Shown: positions 33,736 to 42,948 of the stretch, piece after piece
How the letters are laid out: each line of letters opens with the position of its first letter
How positions within the stretch are numbered: the stretch's first letter is position 1
NCBI GenBank assembly: GCA_020636255.1
Contig: JACJYE010000004.1
Coordinates: forward strand, 1-64,000
DNA from: Lewinellaceae bacterium
GTDB lineage: Bacteria > Bacteroidota > Bacteroidia > Chitinophagales > Saprospiraceae
DNA: 64,000 bases
Direction: 5' to 3'
Notes under the pieces: model-generated
The model's database searches: none
What the model was told of the DNA's origin: nothing
The model's input: only the letters and a program-made list of their open reading frames with translations
Made by a program: the position numbers and the translations under genes

Positions 33736-34920
33736 CTATTGGCCGGTAAGGTTATCAATAACCGGTAATAAAATGATGCGGTCTGGCTGGAGCTCCATGT
33801 CCAGTTCGGTAGCGGAGGCGAGCCAATCGAGGAAGTAGGCGCCCAGGAATTCTTTGCGCCAGCCGCTGGCCAGCAGGCTGAGGGCGTCATCCTCTTTAGC
33901 GCGTATCTTTTTGACGGCATTGCGGGGTAAGGCGATGTTGACGGAAATGCCTTGTTCGAGGCATTTGTACTTGATCACCAGATAGAGCATTTCGACGATA
34001 GTCTCCTCTTTAGGGTCCTCTTCTTCCTCCGAGGGGATACGGCCCAGCAGCCGCCGCTCCTCGTTGCTGATCTCTCTGGTGAACAGTTCCGCGAAGGTTG
34101 CACCGAAGCGGTCTACGAGTTTATCGGGTATCCTCCGGTTATGGCGCAGGGCTTCCTGCCCGGAAGGGATGCCTCTGACAATATGGCTGATGTATTTGGA
34201 AGGGAGCACCATCTCTTTGGAGTGGTTACGGGTTTCGGCAACCTGCCGGCGCCATTCGAAGAGGCGAAGCAGGAAAGCCTGTTCCTTCTCGTTGAGCGAG
34301 CGCATCAGGTTGCTGTTGATGGCCTCGCTGTGAGGGTCTTTCTCGTAGTAGTGGGCGCTTTCCAGCTGAGCGAACTCTTCCATGGCCCATTCCAGGCGGT
34401 TGCTTTCTTCCAGTTTGCGCGACAGGCTTTTCCAGAGGCCTGGCAGGGGTTTTACGTCGTCGATGGCGTAGTGGATCTGTTTTTTCTGCAGAGGGCGCCC
34501 TTCCCAATCGGCCACAGCGTAGCCCTTTTTCAGGTGCTTGTTGAGCTCTCCCTCTACCAGTTTTCGGAATGACACAGGGTATTTATACCCCAGAAAGGCC
34601 GCTGCGACCTGGGTGTCAAATACATTTTTGGGCAGTATGCCGTAAAGATTATTCAAAAGCCTGTAATCGTTATCGCCGGCATGGGTGATCTTAGTGATCG
34701 CCGGGTTGGTGATCAAATCCAGAAAGGGGCCGATATCTTTCAGGCGGAGCGGGTCGATCAGGAAAACTCCTTTTTCCGAATACACCTGGATGAGGCATAG
34801 GCTCGTCACATAACGTTTTTCGCCAACGAATTCCGTGTCGAAGGCGATCCAGGAAAGCTGCCTGTGGCTTCGGTAAAAGGCATCGAGGGCATTAGCATCT
34901 TCTATCAGTGTATACTCCAT
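33736..34920 (-). CDS. rnd: Ribonuclease D-type 3'-5' exonuclease
   Basis: The 394-residue protein has a DEDDy exonuclease domain: IAFDTEFVGEKRYVTSLCLI (Asp, Glu), ITHAGDNDYRLLNNLYGILP (Asp) and IHYAIDDVKPLPGLWKSL (Tyr, Asp). An HRDC-like helical region follows (LFEWRRQVAETRNHSKEMVL, ISHIVRGIPSGQEALRHNRR). The family trims 3' ends of tRNA precursors and other RNAs. Its tail (about 290-394) is longer than in E. coli RNase D, but a diverged second HRDC domain would account for that. It is convergent with mltG. Confidence 0.93.
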   Translation of the reverse strand: MEYTLIEDANALDAFYRSHRQLSWIAFDTEFVGEKRYVTSLCLIQVYSEKGVFLIDPLRLKDIGPFLDLITNPAITKITHAGDNDYRLLNNLYGILPKNVFDTQVAAAFLGYKYPVSFRKLVEGELNKHLKKGYAVADWEGRPLQKKQIHYAIDDVKPLPGLWKSLSRKLEESNRLEWAMEEFAQLESAHYYEKDPHSEAINSNLMRSLNEKEQAFLLRLFEWRRQVAETRNHSKEMVLPSKYISHIVRGIPSGQEALRHNRRIPDKLVDRFGATFAELFTREISNEERRLLGRIPSEEEEDPKEETIVEMLYLVIKYKCLEQGISVNIALPRNAVKKIRAKEDDALSLLASGWRKEFLGAYFLDWLASATELDMELQPDRIILLPVIDNLTGQ

Positions 34921-34984
34921 AGTTCAGGTTGGGCATGGCATGAGAAAATAAATGAACAGCGGGAGGCAGAGCGTAATTTAGGCA

Positions 34985-36526
34985 TTACAAAGGAATGTTG
35001 CCGTGTTTTTTCCTGGGCAGCACCGCCGCTTTGTTCTCCAGCATCGCAAAAGCCTTGATGAGCTTGCGGCGCGTATCCCTGGGGTCGATCACCTCATCGA
35101 TAAAGCCCCGGCTGGCGGCCCGGTAAGGATGGGCGAACTTTTCCTGGTATTCCCTTTCCTTCTCAGCGAGCATGGCCTGCGGGTTCTCCGCTTCCTGGAT
35201 CTCCTTGCGGAAAATGATCTCGGAAGCGCCCTTTGCGCCCATCACGGCGATTTCCGCCATCGGCCAGGCAAAGTTCAGGTCAGCGCCTATATGTTTGGAA
35301 TTCATGACGTCATAGGCTCCGCCATAGGCTTTCCTGGTGATGAGCGTCACGCGCGGCACCGTGGCTTCGCTGAATGCATACAGCAGCTTCGCACCGTTGA
35401 CAATAATGCCGTTCCATTCCTGGTCGGTGCCGGGCAGAAAGCCGGGGACGTCCACCAGGACCAGAAGCGGGATGTTAAAACAGTCGCAAAAACGCACAAA
35501 ACGCGCTCCTTTTTTCGAACTGCCCACATCCAGCACCCCCGCCAGGCTGATGGGCTGGTTGCCAACCACTCCGATGCTGCGGCCTGCTAAACGTGCAAAA
35601 CCGACTACGATGTTATCGGCATAGTGTTCGTGTATCTCGAAAAAAGAATCTCCATCGACGATGCCGCGTATGACCTCCCGCATATCATAAGGATGGTTGG
35701 CGTTTTCGGGTACGATATCCCGAAGTTCATCCCGGAACTCCTCTCCCACCTGATAAGGTATCGAAGCGGGCCTGTCCTCGCAGTTCTGCGGGATATAGCT
35801 CAACAGTTGCTTGATCTTATTGATGCATTCCAGGTCGTTGGCAGCAGTCAGGTGGGTAACGCCCGACTTGTAGGCGTGGGCAGAGGCGCCGCCCAGCTCC
35901 TCGGCAGTGACCTCTTCATTGGTCACCGTTTTCACGACGTTCGGGCCCGTTACGAACATGTAGGAGGTGTGTTCCACCATGATGGTAAAGTCCGTCATGG
36001 CCGGCGAGTATACGGCGCCGCCTGCACAAGGGCCCATGATTGCCGATATCTGAGGCACGACCCCCGAGGCCATTACGTTGCGATAGAAAATATCTGCATA
36101 TCCTCCCAGCGAGCTTACGCCTTCCTGGATGCGGGCGCCGCCTGAGTCGTTCAGCCCGATGACCGGCGCTCCATTTTTCATGGCCAGGTCCATGGCCTTG
36201 CAGATCTTCTCGGCATGGGTCTCGGAAAGAGAGCCGCCGAAAACCGTAAAATCCTGGGCATAAACATATACCAGCCTGCCGTTGATCGTACCGTATCCGG
36301 TAATGACGCCATCGCCGAGGAAGACCTGCTGATCCATTCCAAAATCGCTGCTGCGGTGGGTGACCAGCATGCCGATCTCTTCGAAAGAGCCCTCGTCGAG
36401 TAAGTAGTGTATCCGCTCACGGGCTGTCAGCTTACCTTTGCTGTGTTGCTGGGCAACCCGGTTCTCGCCACCGGCAGACAAGGCAGCGTTTATTTTTTGT
36501 TGCAGGTTGTCGAGTTTGTCTTTCAT
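34985..36526 (-). CDS. Acyl-CoA carboxylase carboxyltransferase (beta) subunit
   Basis: The ATG at 36526 gives 513 residues. It is a two-domain carboxyltransferase of the propionyl/acetyl-CoA carboxylase beta type: [60 protein letters not shown] in the N-domain; [40 protein letters not shown] and [20 protein letters not shown] in the C-domain. It moves a carboxyl group from biotin to acyl-CoA, or works in methylmalonyl-CoA decarboxylation. The biotin-carrying subunit is not adjacent, so the substrate cannot be decided. Confidence 0.93.
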   Translation of the reverse strand: MKDKLDNLQQKINAALSAGGENRVAQQHSKGKLTARERIHYLLDEGSFEEIGMLVTHRSSDFGMDQQVFLGDGVITGYGTINGRLVYVYAQDFTVFGGSLSETHAEKICKAMDLAMKNGAPVIGLNDSGGARIQEGVSSLGGYADIFYRNVMASGVVPQISAIMGPCAGGAVYSPAMTDFTIMVEHTSYMFVTGPNVVKTVTNEEVTAEELGGASAHAYKSGVTHLTAANDLECINKIKQLLSYIPQNCEDRPASIPYQVGEEFRDELRDIVPENANHPYDMREVIRGIVDGDSFFEIHEHYADNIVVGFARLAGRSIGVVGNQPISLAGVLDVGSSKKGARFVRFCDCFNIPLLVLVDVPGFLPGTDQEWNGIIVNGAKLLYAFSEATVPRVTLITRKAYGGAYDVMNSKHIGADLNFAWPMAEIAVMGAKGASEIIFRKEIQEAENPQAMLAEKEREYQEKFAHPYRAASRGFIDEVIDPRDTRRKLIKAFAMLENKAAVLPRKKHGNIPL

Positions 36527-36543
36527 GCAGAGCAAGGTTTATG

Positions 36544-37368
36544 TTATGGCTTCGAACCGGCGTTCGGAAGAGCTTTTTGTATAATAAACCCTTTTCCAAC
36601 AGACCGGCGGCTTCGCCCGAAAAGGGCAGTATCGAGGCGGATTATGCTATCGGTAAGCCCGGCTAGCAGTGGTTCTTTGGTACTGGGGCGCAAAGCGGAC
36701 TTTTTGCTGTCCTGTTCAGACAGGTTTGCAGCATTGGCCTTGAACAGGCGCTGGATAATCCCCGTCCAGTACATTTCCAGGAAACCGATGAGATAACCGC
36801 TCAGGTTTTGCTCCCGTACTACCTCCAAGCCGTTCTTGAGAGCCCAGCTACGGAAATCAGCCGGAGACACCAGATATTCATGCCCAAAAGCATAAGCGCC
36901 CTGCGCGATCTTTTTGTCGGTGAAATAACTCAGAAAACGGTTGACGGGGTCATACGTAAAGGGGAATTCAAGCGAAGGAAAGGTAACCAGCGCTATCCCT
37001 CCTGGTTTGAGCACACGCCCGATCTCCTCCACCATTCGTTCGGGCCTTCCGACATGTTCGATCACGTCAACGGAAATGAGCAGGCCGAACGTATTATCGG
37101 CGAAGCTGAGCGCAAGGGCATCTTCTATTCGGTATTCCAGGTTCGGCACCCCGGTGTTCAACGATGCGGCGAACTGTATATCCTGTTCATTGATATCGCA
37201 GGCCTGCAAATGGCCGCAAAAGCCTGCGATCATGCTATCGTAGTCTCCTTCGCCCGTGCCGAGGTTCAGGGCCTGTGCGAAACGGTGCTCCCGGGACAGC
37301 AGCCTCAGATTGTCGCGAATAAACAGGTATCTGTTCCGGTAAGTCGGGAACAACAACTTATAATTCAT
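36544..37368 (-). CDS. Class I SAM-dependent methyltransferase
   Basis: The 274-residue protein has a Rossmann-type SAM-binding core: ALNLGTGEGDYDSMIAG (motif I), LLISVDVIEHVGRPERMVEE (motif IV region) and IGRVLKPGGIALVTFPSLEF. The C-terminal 80 residues contain hydrophobic stretches (LSGYLIGFLEMYWTGIIQRL) suggesting membrane contact, as in methyltransferases acting on lipids or glycans. The substrate is unknown. It ends 17 bases upstream of the carboxylase gene and is probably cotranscribed with it. Confidence 0.88.
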   Translation of the reverse strand: MNYKLLFPTYRNRYLFIRDNLRLLSREHRFAQALNLGTGEGDYDSMIAGFCGHLQACDINEQDIQFAASLNTGVPNLEYRIEDALALSFADNTFGLLISVDVIEHVGRPERMVEEIGRVLKPGGIALVTFPSLEFPFTYDPVNRFLSYFTDKKIAQGAYAFGHEYLVSPADFRSWALKNGLEVVREQNLSGYLIGFLEMYWTGIIQRLFKANAANLSEQDSKKSALRPSTKEPLLAGLTDSIIRLDTALFGRSRRSVGKGFIIQKALPNAGSKP

Positions 37369-37415
37369 GTGCCTTTGATTCTTCCCATTTAAGAGCCCAT
37401 CCGGGCGTGTCGCCG

Positions 37416-37423
37416 CAAAAATA
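37416..37423 (-). promoter_or_regulatory. Promoter -7 box (TATTTTTG)
   Basis: TATTTTTG on the minus strand, 48 bases before the methyltransferase start, fits TAnnTTTG. Confidence 0.4.
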
Positions 37424-37474
37424 GCAAGCCCTCAACATACAGAGGCATGCCTGGGCTTATTTAATCCCGGGGTG

Positions 37475-39688
37475 TCACAGTTTTCGCGCCGCGTCCTCGT
37501 AGGCCTTTGCATTGTTTTCATCGCCCAGCGCGCGCAGGGCGCGGGCTGCCAGCTCATAGGCAGGTTTGAAAGCAGGGCTCTGTTCAATGGCCTTCTGAGC
37601 ATTCTCATAAGCCTGCCGCATATCGTTGCCCTGTTCGTAGATCAAGCCTATGTAATAGTATGCGATATAGTATTCCTCGTTCACCCGTACGGCGCCCTGC
37701 AACGCATCGAGCGCACTGCTGGCGTCGCCTTTGTAGAGGTGGGCCAGGCCTTCATATAACAAAGCTGTTTCTGTGCCGGGGGCTACGATCTGCGCCTCCC
37801 TGGCAGCGTGCAAGGCTTCGTCGTACTGCCTCAGGTTGAGGTAGGCGTTGGCAAGGCCCGTCCAGGCGACTTCATTATCGGGGTGAGCCTCGACTTCCTG
37901 GTTAAACGCGTTGGCCGCCTGCTGGTAGTCCTGTGCATTTATCGCCTGCTGCCCCCTGTAGGTGTACTTATCCTCATCTTTCTCAATAGCCGCCAGCGGC
38001 ACCCCGTTAGCAGATATGGCGTGGACGGACCTGCTGTTGGGCCAGGTGCCTGCCCGCAGGTGCGCCCCCCTGATAAACCGGGAAGGGAAAATACCGTAAT
38101 CCCAGGCTTCGTTGTATCGCGTATTGTACCGGACGTATTCGACCTTTACTTTACCATTGTACTGTTTGCGGGTCTGCCGGCTGAGGTTGTAGTAAAAGGT
38201 GGTTCCCAATATTACCGTATCCTGCATATCGGGGCTGATAATGCCCTCTTTGTCCAGCCAGCCGATGGCCTGCTTTACCGAAACGCCCCAGTAGTCCGTT
38301 TCGTAATACCCAAAAGCTCCCCTGATCCCCCCGCCTATCGGGTTGAAGTAAACATAGGGGTAATGCGGGTTGCGGGCGATGAACAGCACGGCATCGGCCG
38401 CCAGCAGCCCTATTATGGCATAAAGTGCGTACTGTATCTTTCTGTGCTCCACAAGCAGGCGCTCCAGCGTACCCCAGAACAGAGCGGTTATCACCACCAT
38501 GCTCGGGTATACGAACATCAGGTGCCGCCAGCCGTCGTGCAGGATGGAGTTTTTGTAGATGACATAAAAAATGGGGAAAACGGCTGCGAAATAGGCCAGC
38601 AATACGGCGATGGTATTGTAGCGCTTCAGCAAGGTCGGCAGGATGAACAAGCTGCCCGCCAGGCCCACCAATACGTACAGCGGAATGGTCTTGACGATCC
38701 ACAGGATGGGATAATACCAGGCTGTGTTATCCGAAAGGACGTTCTCACCCATAAAAAGCAGCCTGATCTTGACCCCCAGCTTGGAAAACTCGGTCAGCGC
38801 GGCAAGGGGGTGCCCGATGGGGTTCTCCAATGCCGCCGGCCAAACGAGAATGGCCAGCACATACCCTGCCAGAGACACGCCCAATGCAAAGGCCAGATAG
38901 CTAAAGAGGGCCTGCCACTGCCTGGCGATCCCTCTTACGCCATTTTTATACAGAAAATCCAGGCCGGCAAAGAGAAACAGATAAGCGATGAGCAGTAACC
39001 CGCCGGCACGGGTGGCCAGGGCAAGGGCTATGCCCAGGGCCAGCCCCAGGGCTTTTTTCCAGGATGGCCGTGGCATATCCCTGAGCAATACAACCATATA
39101 ATAGGTAGCAATGGCGAACCCCGCCGCAAAAGGTATGTCCTTGGGGTTCATCAGCGAGTGCCCGAGGAACCGGGGCGACAGGAAGGCCATCCACAGCGCG
39201 AGTATGCCTACCCGCCAGCCGGCAACCTCTTTGGCGAACAGCCCGATGAACAACATGGCCAGTACGCCCATGATCGCGTTAAAGATATGGCGGGTGTGGT
39301 GGTAACCCGAGTCGAATTCGTCGAGGCCCAGCGCCCGGTTCACCAGGCCGGTTGTCAGGTCGAAAAAGCCGCCGTAAAAGTGCATATTCCCTTTTTCGAT
39401 GTACAACGCAGCCGTATCGGCGCCCATGGCCGCGTAATAGTCGACCAGCTTTTCCGAATAGTCATTCTGGTATTCGTCATCGCCATTGATGCCGCTGCCC
39501 AGCGCCATCACAATGGTTATCAGTAACATAGCGAGGGTGGAATACAAAAAAGCCCTTTTGTACAAAGGGTCGCGGGGCGAAGTGGTGGGCCATGCTTTAT
39601 CTTCCGGCACGGGTTGGGGAGGTACGGCACTTCCTGCCCTGGGCGTAACTTCTCTATTTTTGGGTAGTTTCTTTCTGCTTTGGCTCAT
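37475..39688 (-). CDS. GT39-like membrane glycosyltransferase with C-terminal TPR domain
   Basis: The 737-residue protein has a short basic N-terminus and about ten membrane segments (about 45-470). An early loop has an acidic GINGDDEYQNDYSEKLVDYY segment in the position where GT-C enzymes carry their catalytic Asp. A cluster FLSPRFLGHSLMNPKDIPFA and HDGWRHLMFVYPSMVVITAL are also typical of GT39-like proteins. Residues about 590-737 are four TPR repeats (AINAQDYQQAANAFNQEVEA, GLANAYLNLRQYDEALHAAR, YYIGLIYEQGNDMRQAYENA). The enzyme would use a lipid-linked sugar at the inner membrane; the acceptor is unknown. The TPR tail may recruit a partner. Confidence 0.85.
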   Translation of the reverse strand: MSQSRKKLPKNREVTPRAGSAVPPQPVPEDKAWPTTSPRDPLYKRAFLYSTLAMLLITIVMALGSGINGDDEYQNDYSEKLVDYYAAMGADTAALYIEKGNMHFYGGFFDLTTGLVNRALGLDEFDSGYHHTRHIFNAIMGVLAMLFIGLFAKEVAGWRVGILALWMAFLSPRFLGHSLMNPKDIPFAAGFAIATYYMVVLLRDMPRPSWKKALGLALGIALALATRAGGLLLIAYLFLFAGLDFLYKNGVRGIARQWQALFSYLAFALGVSLAGYVLAILVWPAALENPIGHPLAALTEFSKLGVKIRLLFMGENVLSDNTAWYYPILWIVKTIPLYVLVGLAGSLFILPTLLKRYNTIAVLLAYFAAVFPIFYVIYKNSILHDGWRHLMFVYPSMVVITALFWGTLERLLVEHRKIQYALYAIIGLLAADAVLFIARNPHYPYVYFNPIGGGIRGAFGYYETDYWGVSVKQAIGWLDKEGIISPDMQDTVILGTTFYYNLSRQTRKQYNGKVKVEYVRYNTRYNEAWDYGIFPSRFIRGAHLRAGTWPNSRSVHAISANGVPLAAIEKDEDKYTYRGQQAINAQDYQQAANAFNQEVEAHPDNEVAWTGLANAYLNLRQYDEALHAAREAQIVAPGTETALLYEGLAHLYKGDASSALDALQGAVRVNEEYYIAYYYIGLIYEQGNDMRQAYENAQKAIEQSPAFKPAYELAARALRALGDENNAKAYEDAARKL

Positions 39689-39751
39689 GAATCACGGACA
39701 AATTTGGTGCCGAATATAGAAAAAAAAAGTGCAGATGCTTCCCAAAAAGCC

Positions 39752-39759
39752 TACTTTTG
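39752..39759 (+). promoter_or_regulatory. Promoter -7 box (TACTTTTG) of the aminotransferase gene
   Basis: TACTTTTG fits TAnnTTTG and lies 43 bases before the start at 39803. Confidence 0.5.
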
Positions 39760-39802
39760 CAGCCAATACGAAATTTCTTCTGTCACAAAACCGGACTTGA
39801 AC

Positions 39803-41011
39803 ATGTCGATGGCAAGCATTCAACACCTCTCACAGCGGATACTGGAAATGGAGGAATCCGCTACCATAAAAATGGCCCAGCAGGCCCGCGACCTTGCGGC
39901 CCAGGGTTTTGATGTGATCAGCCTTAGCCTCGGCGAACCTGATTTTGACACGCCCGTGCATATCAAGGAAGCTGCTAAGAAAGCCCTCGATGATGGGTAT
40001 ACCAAATATACACCGGTGCCGGGGCTGGTGGAATTGCGCAAGGCGATCCAGGAGAAGTTCCGGCGCGATAACGGCATGGAGTTCGGCATCAACCAGATCG
40101 TCGTTTCCAATGGGGCCAAACAATCCATAGCCAACCTGGCTTTGTCGCTGCTGGACGAAGGCGACGAAGTGATCATCCTTTCGCCATACTGGGTCTCCTA
40201 CTCCGAGATCGTAAAACTGGCAGGCGGCGTGCCCGTTTTCGTTCATGCCGGTATCGAACAGGATTTCAAAGCCACGGCTGCCCAGGTAGAAAAGGCCATT
40301 ACACCGCGTACGCGCATCCTGCTTTTCTCGTCGCCCTGCAACCCGACGGGTTCGGTTTATTCCTATGACGAGCTCAAGGCCATCGCTGACGTTATCGCCC
40401 GCCACGAAGGGGTCTACATTATTTCCGATGAGATATACGAATACATCAACTTTACCGGAAAGCATGCCAGCATCGGCGCCATCCCCGAAGTGAAAGACAG
40501 GACCGTTACGGTAAACGGTTTCTCAAAAGGTTTTGCCATGACCGGCTGGCGACTTGGTTATATCGGCGCCCCCGGCTGGATCGCCGAAGCCTGCTCCAAA
40601 ATGCAGGGGCAATTCACTTCCGGCGCTACTTCTTTCGGCCAGAAAGCAGCAACCCACGCCCTGCTTTCCGATATGACGCCAACCCACGAGATGTGTGACG
40701 CCTTCCGCCACAGGCGAGATATGGTGATCGGGCTGCTCAGCCAAATCCCGGGCATGAAGGTCAACAAACCGCAGGGCGCGTTCTATATTTTCCCCGATAT
40801 CAGCGAATACTTTGGAAAGGCCGGTAATGGAATGAAAGTACAAAACGCTGATGATTTCAGCGAATACCTCCTTCATACCGCACATGTTGCCGTCGTTTCA
40901 GGCTCGGCTTTCGGAGCTGATAAGTGCTTCCGGATCTCCTATGCCGCGTCCGAAACGGAACTACGCGAGGCCATTCGCCGCATCGATGAAGCTGTTCGCC
41001 AACTGGCCTGA
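39803..41011 (+). CDS. aspC: Pyridoxal-phosphate aspartate aminotransferase (class I/II)
   Basis: The start at 39803 (MSMASIQHLSQRILEM) gives 402 residues; an upstream open frame overlaps the promoter. Signatures are VISLSLGEPDFDTPVHIKEA, YTKYTPVPGLVELRKAIQEK, LFSSPCNPTGSVYSYDEL, IISDEIYEYI and the PLP Lys in VNGFSKGFAMTGWRLGYIGA. It transfers amino groups between aspartate and 2-oxoglutarate; members of this subgroup may also act on aromatic or prephenate substrates. It is a single gene. Confidence 0.94.
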   Translation: MSMASIQHLSQRILEMEESATIKMAQQARDLAAQGFDVISLSLGEPDFDTPVHIKEAAKKALDDGYTKYTPVPGLVELRKAIQEKFRRDNGMEFGINQIVVSNGAKQSIANLALSLLDEGDEVIILSPYWVSYSEIVKLAGGVPVFVHAGIEQDFKATAAQVEKAITPRTRILLFSSPCNPTGSVYSYDELKAIADVIARHEGVYIISDEIYEYINFTGKHASIGAIPEVKDRTVTVNGFSKGFAMTGWRLGYIGAPGWIAEACSKMQGQFTSGATSFGQKAATHALLSDMTPTHEMCDAFRHRRDMVIGLLSQIPGMKVNKPQGAFYIFPDISEYFGKAGNGMKVQNADDFSEYLLHTAHVAVVSGSAFGADKCFRISYAASETELREAIRRIDEAVRQLA

Positions 41012-41048
41012 CCTGCGGGCATACTAATCTGGAAAATTCCTTTTAGTT

Positions 41049-41072
41049 AGTGTAAAAATTACACTACCTTTA
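41049..41072 (+). promoter_or_regulatory. Inverted repeat overlapping a -7 box
   Basis: AGTGTAA-AAA-TTACACT (41049-41065) is a perfect seven-base inverted repeat whose last base is shared with TACCTTTA (41065-41072), one base off the TAnnTTTG consensus. It lies 22 bases upstream of the kinase-like gene and is well placed for a repressor. Confidence 0.45.
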
Positions 41073-41093
41073 TGCACCAACCAATATGGCGCC

Positions 41094-41981
41094 ATGATCG
41101 TAGTAGTCGATAGCGGGTCTACCAAGGCCGACTGGAAAATTGCCAACGAGGCTGAAGAGGTTCAAAGCCTCACGACGATGGGGTTTAACCCTGTTTTCCA
41201 TTCTACCGAACTCATCTGCAATGAGGTAGAAAAAGCTTTCCGTGACAGCCCTGTCAGAAAGGAAGCGGCGTTTGTGTATTATTATGGCGCCGGTTGCTGG
41301 GATGACAAGCTCAAAAAGAACGTTTATGATGCGCTGGCCAGGGTATTTGTAAATGCCGAAGTCGAGGTAGAGCACGACCTTTTGGGCGCTGCCCGTTCAA
41401 CTTGTGGCAAATCGGCAGGCATAGCTTGTATATTGGGTACGGGCTCCAATTCCTGCCGCTATGATGGCCGAAAGGTAGTAGACAACGTCACCAATCTCGG
41501 TTATCTGGTCGGTGACGAAGGCAGTGGGACCCACCTCGGCAAAGCGCTGATCAGAGCCTATTTCTACAGGGAATTTCCCGAAAGCCTGAAAGCTGCTCTT
41601 GATGAAGAATACCCCGGCGGCAAACAGGCCATGCTGGGCCATATCTACGGGAAGGAAACGCCAAATGTATACCTGGCTTCCTTCACCCGCTTTATAAAAA
41701 ACCACAAAGAGCACCCCTTTTTTCAGCGCCTCCTGTACAATTCCTTCGCCGAATTCATTGACCGCCATGTCCGCAAATACCACAATCACCTCTCTCTGCC
41801 CATACACTTTATCGGTTCGGTAGCCTACCATTTTCAGGATATCATCCAAACAGTGCTGGAAGAGCGGGGTATGTTAAGCGGCATCTTCATACAAAAACCC
41901 ATCGACAACCTGCTCGGCTTCCACCTTGCAGAGTTTGCAGGGCAAAGCAGCACCGCAAAAGCAAACATCGATGAAGATTAG
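41094..41981 (+). CDS. N-acetylglucosamine kinase-like ATPase (BadF/BadG family)
   Basis: The 295-residue protein has an ASKHA-type ATPase fold. Phosphate 1 motif is VVVDSGSTKADWKIAN, an Asp region is EVEHDLLGAARSTCGKSAGI, phosphate 2 is CILGTGSNSCRYDG, a glycine-rich LGYLVGDEGSGTHLGKALIR follows, and an adenosine motif FIGSVAYHFQDIIQTVLEER is near the end. This is the pattern of the N-acetylglucosamine kinase branch common in Bacteroidota, which phosphorylates GlcNAc from wall recycling. Specificity is inferred from the family. The operator-like repeat upstream suggests regulation by substrate supply. Confidence 0.88.
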   Translation: MIVVVDSGSTKADWKIANEAEEVQSLTTMGFNPVFHSTELICNEVEKAFRDSPVRKEAAFVYYYGAGCWDDKLKKNVYDALARVFVNAEVEVEHDLLGAARSTCGKSAGIACILGTGSNSCRYDGRKVVDNVTNLGYLVGDEGSGTHLGKALIRAYFYREFPESLKAALDEEYPGGKQAMLGHIYGKETPNVYLASFTRFIKNHKEHPFFQRLLYNSFAEFIDRHVRKYHNHLSLPIHFIGSVAYHFQDIIQTVLEERGMLSGIFIQKPIDNLLGFHLAEFAGQSSTAKANIDED

Positions 41982-42009
41982 GCAGTAGCCGCCATCTCAC
42001 CAAAAGGCA

Positions 42010-42891
42010 CTAGCGGCGGAGCCCCCTCCCACCCCATAGATGGATATAGAGCCCCAGCGGAATGAGAAAATGAGGAAGCCGCATCAGCACTTCGTGAAGC
42101 CATAGCTCAGCCCAGCTATCCCAAAGGTTCCAGTGGAAATAGGCCAGCAGGCGAGCCATCGTGGTGGCTAATCCCCAGAAGATCGTATAGGCCAGGGCCA
42201 GCCTGCCAGCCTGCCCCGGCCAGAAGACCAGCACACTAGCCACAAAATCCAGTATGCCCGCACCGATCAGGAACTGCCGGGCGCCCGCTTCGTCCAGGGG
42301 AAGGATATTCATCACCATTTCCATGAACTGCCCCGGCCTGGGATAGTACCCGACAGCATATAGCCCATGGCAGGTAAAAGTGAGCGCAATCGCTATTTTC
42401 ATCCACAGGACGAGCCCGGGGCCTATCGACTTTTTTTGGGCGAGGATGGCCAGGAACAAAGGCGTGCTCCATTGTAGCGTATATTCGAAAAACTGGCCGC
42501 TAAACAGGAATTTTTCTTTGCAATACAGGAAAGCCAGCAGGATAAGGTTGGCGCTGCCCATCCATAACACTATTCTGCCGGGCCGGCCCAGGCGGTTAAT
42601 GAAAATAGCAGCCAGGGCACAGAGCAGATAAAAAATCCCGGTTCCCGTCACCAGGGCCTGGATAAGCCGGTCGGTGTCAGGGCTGGTCACGTACGTACGC
42701 CAGTCGAGGCCAAATACACCTTCCACCAGCCACTTGAGCCAGGCTTCGTCCCAAAACAAGGCCCGGTATGGGGCGTCCCAGTAGATATGTTGCCAGCTCC
42801 TGGCCAGAAATACGGCAACAGCTGCCCATTGGGCCAGCCTAAATACCCTGGAGTAGGTGGCCACGGATGGTGTCGGGATCGTTGCGTTCAA
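42010..42891 (-). CDS. Multi-pass membrane protein of unknown function
   Basis: The 293-residue protein has seven or so hydrophobic helices (LAQWAAVAVFLARSWQHIYW, LVTGTGIFYLLCALAAIFIN, IVLWMGSANLILLAFLYCKE, IAIALTFTCHGLYAVGYYP, FLIGAGILDFVASVLVFWPG, LAYTIFWGLATTMARLLAYF). Trp and His residues are frequent near helix ends (SWQHIYWDAPYRALFWDEAW). No family is recognised and no catalytic motif is evident. It follows prfB on the same strand by 57 bases. Confidence 0.75.
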   Translation of the reverse strand: MNATIPTPSVATYSRVFRLAQWAAVAVFLARSWQHIYWDAPYRALFWDEAWLKWLVEGVFGLDWRTYVTSPDTDRLIQALVTGTGIFYLLCALAAIFINRLGRPGRIVLWMGSANLILLAFLYCKEKFLFSGQFFEYTLQWSTPLFLAILAQKKSIGPGLVLWMKIAIALTFTCHGLYAVGYYPRPGQFMEMVMNILPLDEAGARQFLIGAGILDFVASVLVFWPGQAGRLALAYTIFWGLATTMARLLAYFHWNLWDSWAELWLHEVLMRLPHFLIPLGLYIHLWGGRGLRR

Positions 42892-42948
42892 GGCTGTCGC
42901 TCATTTTTTAGAGGATTCCTAAGCAGAAAATACGCCTGAATTGCCGGG

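Noticed and set aside
37808..38998. 396-codon plus-strand frame
   Set aside because: It is antisense to the GT39-TPR gene, whose membrane helices and TPR repeats are evident.
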